Of a stretch of 64,000 nucleotides of DNA, positions 58,427 through 64,000 are shown in pieces. The stretch is from Drechslerella dactyloides. Lineage: Eukaryota > Ascomycota > Orbiliomycetes > Orbiliales > Orbiliaceae. The translations under genes were made by a program, and so were the position numbers. Each line of letters starts with the position of its first letter. The stretch's first letter is position 1. Under the pieces are notes generated by a model. That model searched no databases. It was not told the DNA's origin and was given only the letters and a program-made list of their open reading frames with translations. The stretch spans positions 2,170,001 to 2,234,000 of the forward strand of contig JAGTWJ010000008.1 of the NCBI GenBank assembly GCA_020064725.1, read 5' to 3'.

Positions 58427-61400
58427 GTTATATATACGCTGGCGTGAAGGAAGTCCTTAGTCAGTCGATGAGGCTTGCGAGACAGGCCTGTCTGGATTGA
58501 TATTAAAGGGTTGGTGAGGATGAGAAAATTGTTATATCTCAGACGCCGTTTAGCCGGTTTGGGGCCAACTGCCAGAAGCGGGTGCGTTGCGGCCGACGTC
58601 GATGCGTTGGGCCGTTTCAGAAAGCGTTGCCAGCAACTGTCGAGAAGAGGAAATTGTTGTATCCGGTAAAAGCGTCGACGGTGTCACAAGAAGTGTCTAC
58701 AAGACAGAAGAATTGGAAGAGGGGGAGGTGCGCGATACTTGACGGGCGACGACGTCTTGTCTTTCTTTTCTCGCTGTCTGAGGCGGGGCAGTCGACGAGT
58801 GCTGCTGCCTTTATCTGGGGCAGGCAGATGCCAATTGCGGGAGACGGCCTGGCGTGGTCTGGCGCGACAGGGGCGTCCCAGCTTCCTCTTCTGCAGGGTC
58901 AAAGGCTAAAAGACGAGGATCGATGCAGGAGGGCAAAGAAAGTCTCCACTCTCGTGCGTGACAGGCAGCCTTCCCGATCGCAGCAGGAGGTTCGCGGCTT
59001 CTTATATTATCCCAAGATGTATCAGCACCACCGCGGCCCTGCTTCTTTCGGTCTGCGTCAAACGGCGTGCCTGCTGATGAAAATAGCTTGCATGCACCGC
59101 TCAGCTCCACCCGGCGCTTGTCGTGTCCCGTCGCAGAATCTGCTCCCAAAGCTGTGTACTAGCAGGAACTATCCTGTCCGATCGGTTCTCTTTGCGGTAA
59201 CAGCCGGTCAGAATGCCGTATTCTGCGCAAGTAGCTCTCCGGGATGCAACTCTTGAAACACGCACAAGCGGTGGTTTCGTGAGCTAGTGCCTCGGGACCT
59301 TCAGGGGATCCTAGCTCGCCAGCTGTCTATCGATAGAAACCGGCTGCTCAGAAGAGTTGGCCTGTTGGATGTGTTCCTGTTACCTTGGCGGAGAGTAACG
59401 TTCTAGCACGTTGCCTGTCTTTGTTGCTGTTGCTGTTGGTAATTATACCAAGGTTCGACTTTTGAAATTGGCCTGCTTGTGAACTTTCTGGCCTCTCTCG
59501 GTCCGAATGTTCTCGTTGGAGTGCGGAATTCTTGCCTTGGCTGGATTGTTCTCGCCGTAGATGCCTCGTTCGTTGGCCAGGATCTGGAATCAAAGCAACA
59601 GGCTCGCAGCAAGTTGCAACAATGTCGTCGAAGGGTGTCCGTATGGTATTGCCGTCGCCGGATCGATTTTTGTGTATTATAATATTAATAATGCTCCGCT
59701 GTCAATGGTGCGGTGATGCGTATGCTTGGTAAGGGCTTAGAAGCGTCAACAAAATCAATCAACCGACGACCCGATAGCGACACGTATATAGAAGTTCTTG
59801 TATCACCGGTCGCGTGGGAAAATGACAGCGTATTCGAATACGTGGTAATAAAATGGAATGGCAAAACCGTGAAGAGAATAAAAAACTCGATATGAGCAAA
59901 TTATGAATGTTGGTTCGAGGAGAAAATTATTAAAATCCTTCGCTAGTATACTATCCAAAACGCAGAAACGTTCGCAAGAATAAAGACAGAATTCAAGAAC
60001 GGGGGGGTAGGGCAGCCGAAGCAGTTGGCGGAGCGAGAAGGAGGGAGTTATCGCGAGAAAACTGCCAAATATTATATATCTCGCCCACACACCGTCCAAA
60101 AACCTAAATTTACTTTTTCCACCTAGATCTGACAGACTGTTTAAAAGAAAAGAAAGAGTGAGAAAAATATGCATCCGGACCCATGCGGCGAGCACGCAGC
60201 TCTTTGGTGCGACAGGACTTCCGTCGATGTCTTTGAAACTCTCTGCTTCTCCTTTTGCCAGCATCCCCCCCTCCTCCAAAAAAAAAAACTCTCCCCTAAA
60301 TTGAATTCCCCAACGCCTACGTGCTTCAATTCCGTCTGTCGTCGTCCATTTTTCTACTTCTTTCGCCCAGAACAGTACACTGACCAGCGATTCGATTCCT
60401 TGCACCTGCGCACGCATAAAGCTAACCTCAGGAGCCAATGTAGCCAACGAACGTGGAGTTACCCGGTACCTTGCAGCGTACCTACATGATGTGGACAGGT
60501 ACCTTGCACCGCAGACATTTACCAACATTGTATCGAAACCGGTATCGCTCGGAGTCCTGTCGACTAGAATACAATTCGCAATATCTGCACAGTGCAAATC
60601 CGTACGAAACGTCTAGTTGGGTAGTATCGTATCTTATGTATGTATATGTATGTACGCTGCAGACCCCGCAGCAAAAGATAATCTCACGAACACGAAAGCA
60701 GCGTCGTGCAGACGGGTAACCGCTCTTGTGTGCATCCGTTGAATCCGTTGCACAGAATTCTGAACGAAAACCCACCCGATCCATCACGTTGCGTCTGTCC
60801 TCTGCTGTACTGTACCTGCATTGACGAACCAGCTCATCGTCGGCCGTACGTCCAACGTGGTCCCTTATGAAAGGCTGCACACACGTGCACACGGCACGGC
60901 AAACCTTGCCATCGTCCACTCGTTTCTCATTGCTGCATCCACATAAATATGTCCCATCTGTCTGTCTGCGTAACGATAGGGGCTTTGAGAGCGAGAAAAA
61001 ATGCACAGGCCTACGCAATTCGTACCTCTACCCAATTATCTGTGAGAACGTTGGCCGAAGCCCCTGCTGGTGATGCAGGCTACCGGCCTTGGGGTCTCGG
61101 TTGGTTGGCTACGTGCTGGACCGTCGCCGTGTCTGAAACGGGACATGTAATGGCTAACCGCCAACCGGCTAGCTAGCCAATCCATTCCTCCCATCGGACT
61201 CCGTTGAACGGGCGAATGAGCGAGAGAACGCGAACAGGCCGGCCTGCCTTCCGGCGACCGCAAAGGAAAGAGGGGGACAGAAAAATAAAATAAAATAAAA
61301 CACCGGTCCAGTCTTCCTGGCTGGATCAGATCAAAGAAATCGACGAGCGAGCGGCAATTAGAGAGGGGAGCCGAACTCAATTGCCAACCGGCGCGAAGGA

Positions 61401-61742
61401 GACCGTACGCATTGACCGAGAAAACCGGGCACTCGACCCTCATCGTCAGGAGCTCCATACATCCCGGAAAATTTTCCTGACATCTGCACTGGATGGCAAC
61501 AGGAGCCCGGCACGGAGGGTCAACTGCTCGGCGTCGCATATCCGTTCATGCCAGCGACATGTTGCATGCGTTACCCGCCAGCGTTCCTACTCGGGACCAA
61601 AGTTCGTGTTCATTGCCTCCTAGCATGCACATGTTCTAAAAACCCAGAAACCGGAATCCTAGCTTCGTCCGTCCCGCCCTCCGATCGATCGTGATCGTTG
61701 ATATCATACTCACCATGCCTCAAAAGACCAGATGGCCAGAAT

Positions 61743-61758
61743 AAAGCCGGCCGGCTTT
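61743..61758. repeat. 16-bp perfect palindrome
   Basis: AAAGCCGGCCGGCTTT reads identically on both strands. Confidence 0.85.
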
Positions 61759-62245
61759 TTACCAAGCAGAATCCTGTTCTGTGCGCGTGCTCGCTTTGAA
61801 ACAGGCCCCCGCAGTTTTATCCGCCGGCTGTAGTCACGATCGCCAGAATCCACAGCTAGTTAGCCGGCCGGTTCAAGCTGCCCGCGCACAGACTCAGGCG
61901 ACAGTCACGACAATCTCGTCGTCCGTATGGAGTACGTAACGATACAGTAAGTCAGGCGTAGAGCGAGCGACGGGTGCCGAAACGCGTAGTGCGGCCAACC
62001 TGTTTGCGCATCGATAGTCTACCGACGAGTCTTACCCTCATGCACATAAGCGAACAGCAAGCCGCCCGCCGTTCCAACTCTACATCCTACTTAGACCGAT
62101 ATCTAAATTTAAAAAACCAACGCTCTGCACATATGTACGTTGACTCTCCAATCTCATGATAGAAGATACAAAGATAGATACAAATTCCGCTAGCTAGTGT
62201 TGGGACTTTCTCACACCCGCCGTTCAGCTGCAGACCTGACAGCCC

Positions 62246-62263
62246 GACGTGACGTGACGTGAC
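62246..62263. repeat. Tandem TGACG repeat
   Basis: GACGTGACGTGACGTGAC: overlapping TGACG half-sites of CRE/bZIP type, in at least three consecutive copies. Confidence 0.7.
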
Positions 62264-62624
62264 TGACAGGTGCAGCACACGCACGGCCGGCCGCCTCTCA
62301 ATTGTAAGTGTATTATACCGATTTATACAATGGCGAACACCAGGGTCACTGTGGTTCCACGGAGCAAGCCCCGAGCGCAATGGAGTCCCCGCACTCGCCC
62401 GCTGGCCCTATTGACAACCCGTATCACAGCGGCTTTTCGGAAATTCCACGCGGTGTTCGAATTCGGCCATGTCAAGGATGCCTCAACATCCCTCTGTTGA
62501 TCACTAATGCTGGATGTTGACGATAGCCATCAGACCCGCGATGGTACTTCTATTTTCTACGGCAGCACATGTAATGTATTATTAGGCAGACACAATTCGT
62601 CCTCTCGCCGCAAGTTACATAATT

Positions 62625-62652
62625 TGGCAGCGGCGGCGGCGGTGGCGGCAGT
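62625..62652. repeat. GGC trinucleotide run
   Basis: Consecutive GCGGCGGCGGCGG units with one GGT interruption, in a non-coding context. Confidence 0.6.
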
Positions 62653-63418
62653 GTTGTTTCATGCGCTATTTGGGATCATCTCTCGCTTCGAACCCTTCGA
62701 ATCCGCACACTCGCTCGGCAGGCAAACCAATCGACAGCGAGAGAGCACTCGTAATCATAAGCGTATCGTGAACTCGCAAGCGTAGTGCAACTCGCTGGAG
62801 AAACGAGAAACAATCCTGTTTCCGCACACATGCATGTCGTTTGAGATCCAACACTGCGTCTATGTTTAGGTTTCGTAATCCGTCCCCATCGATCGCGCTG
62901 AGCTGCGCCGGCGCGGCGACTGTTATCTTAGTAGTCAGTCGCACATGCATGCATATAGGCGCATGTGTCAGCTCGCTGATTCCGGCGAGGCGATGGCGTT
63001 TCCAAGTGCGACTTGTCGACGAATCAACTGCGCCTGCCGGCTGCCTGCAAACCCGGACACCCGGCGACCTGGCGAGACAGACTGCAGACATAACCCATAA
63101 CCCTTAGATACATCCGCAATCAAAATAAAATACATTATCAACTATCGGATTTCGATTGCGCTACAATCGTACGTTGTTCCACGTGGGTGCGGTATGGGTG
63201 CATGCGTTATGTTATATACGTGCTATTATCTCCGACTGCGAGGCCAGGGTGATTACATACGCCACTGGTAGCCACGGCGGTACCGGTCGGAGTGACTTCA
63301 ATACCAGGCTGTTGGGTCTTCCAGTAATATTGGTATTGCTGCTAAGCTAAGGTGGTCAATTATGCCAAGTTCACAGGTTGATTCCAACAAAGACTCGTAT
63401 CGCGAACGCCGAGTAGAT

Positions 63419-63460
63419 TCGTCACACAAATATTTGTGTGACGATTATTTGCAAATAATC
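63419..63460. repeat. Two abutting perfect palindromes
   Basis: 63419-63444 is a 26-bp perfect palindrome whose left half is TCGTCACACAAAT. 63443-63460 is an 18-bp perfect palindrome, GATTATTTGCAAATAATC. They overlap by two bases. Confidence 0.85.
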
Positions 63461-63790
63461 TAACAAATTAAGTAATTCAAATGTGAGTAGACGAGTTATG
63501 ATTGCCCCCTCGGCCTCCCTTATGATTTCATGAAGCTACCGGCTGACTTGATTTAGTACCTGGTCAAGCCACATTGACGTATTCAATCGCCCCTGCTTAT
63601 TCGTAGATAGACACAATTTCAGTGCATAAAGCAGACTCTTTGGAGATGTGTAACTTGAGCACCCCACGATCCGCGTAGTTACAAGTATATTGACGCCAAG
63701 CCCAACAATCCAATGCTCCTGTCATTGCCGCCAAAAATATATGCATTAGATTCGAGGATCATCGATTCAATCGAGCCGTTTAACATCTCG

Positions 63791-64000
63791 CTACGGCAAA
63801 TAATTCTTCCGTAGCTGTGATTTCCATTCGTCAAGGGAGATCCATTCGGATACTGTTCCATCCGCCTGCAGGCTGTCGGGATCCGGTACATCTTCTGCGG
63901 ACTTTTCAAGAAACCCCTCAAGATCCCATTTCGGTATCCGTAGTAGATTGTGGCCTTTATGGCAATGAAGACTTCCAATCATGGGCGCTGTCTTGCCTGC
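63791..64000 (-). CDS. Partial unknown gene cut by the right edge
   Basis: Minus-strand frame open to the window edge and ending at 63791: reading inwards it gives AGKTAPMIGSLHCHKGHNLL and ends in SEWISLDEWKSQLRKNYLP. Composition is protein-like. Only the last 70 residues are present and no family is recognised; an intron or start upstream lies outside the window. Confidence 0.5.
   Translation of the reverse strand, partial: AGKTAPMIGSLHCHKGHNLLRIPKWDLEGFLEKSAEDVPDPDSLQADGTVSEWISLDEWKSQLRKNYLP

Larger units (their letters stand above)
58427..63790. other. 5.4-kb gene-poor region
   Basis: No supported gene. It begins as the upstream region of the gene at 58426, with a dispersed-motif copy near 58468. 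It holds AAAAT repeats near 61282-61302, a palindrome at 61743-61758, CRE-like repeats at 62246-62263, a GGC run at 62625-62652 and adjacent palindromes at 63419-63460. Confidence 0.55.

Noticed and set aside
56963..58500. Plus-strand frames over the disordered gene
   Set aside because: Antisense shadows of low-complexity sequence.
1..64000. CRISPR array or bacterial-style defence system
   Set aside because: No regularly spaced repeats with spacers; the repeats found are short and scattered and the genome is eukaryotic.

Overview
The window is nuclear DNA of a filamentous ascomycete (Pezizomycotina). Genes are split by short GT-AG introns of about 40-150 bp with ctaac/ctgac-like branch sites, and several promoters combine a TATA box with a C/T-rich stretch. 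The recognisable proteins (eIF4A, Vps53, Yth1, Hem12, an RmlB-like sugar-nucleotide dehydratase, an S9 dipeptidyl peptidase, an F-box protein, GPI-anchored surface proteins) are typical of that group. I cannot assign a class from sequence alone. I saw no tRNA, rRNA, CRISPR array, transposase or bacterial-style operon.

Layout. 0.8-2.4 kb: eIF4A on the minus strand, six exons. 3.9-18.7 kb: an island of about nine unrecognised genes. The first six are on the minus strand and the last three on the plus strand; several carry predicted coiled-coil or disordered regions and are separated by AT-rich gaps. 19.1-23.2 kb: VPS53 (GARP tethering complex) and YTH1 (mRNA 3'-end processing), transcribed head to head from a shared promoter. 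23.9 kb: a small unrecognised gene. 24.5-26.9 kb: a gap. 26.9-28.4 kb: a UDP-glucose 4,6-dehydratase-like gene. 28.8-31.6 kb: a five-exon gene for an 812-residue unknown protein. 32.9 kb: a small gene behind a textbook TATA/CT promoter. 33.9-34.9 kb: an F-box protein. 36.0-38.5 kb: an intracellular-type DPP5-like serine peptidase. 39.1-40.4 kb: uroporphyrinogen decarboxylase (haem pathway) with a GC-AG intron, divergent from an unknown gene at 41 kb. 42.9-51.0 kb: a class 3 lipase followed by a divergent pair, a DUF1399 (glycine-rich-domain family) protein and a 1177-residue protein ending in a Gly-Asp repeat and a Cys-Gly tail. 51-54.9 kb: a gap. 55.0 kb: a secreted, probably GPI-anchored protein with a duplicated eight-cysteine module. 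57.0-58.4 kb: a large disordered, Ser/Pro-rich protein. 58.5-63.8 kb: a long gene-poor stretch with several palindromes and short repeats. The right edge cuts a minus-strand gene.

The housekeeping genes belong to separate pathways (translation, Golgi tethering, polyadenylation, haem synthesis) and do not form a cluster. The most unusual parts are the orphan island at 3.9-18.7 kb, the divergent DUF1399 / Gly-Asp pair next to a lipase, a dispersed 18-23 nt motif found in several intergenic regions, and two abutting perfect palindromes near 63.4 kb. Splice sites were placed by hand so that reading frames and family motifs join; they have not been checked against transcripts.
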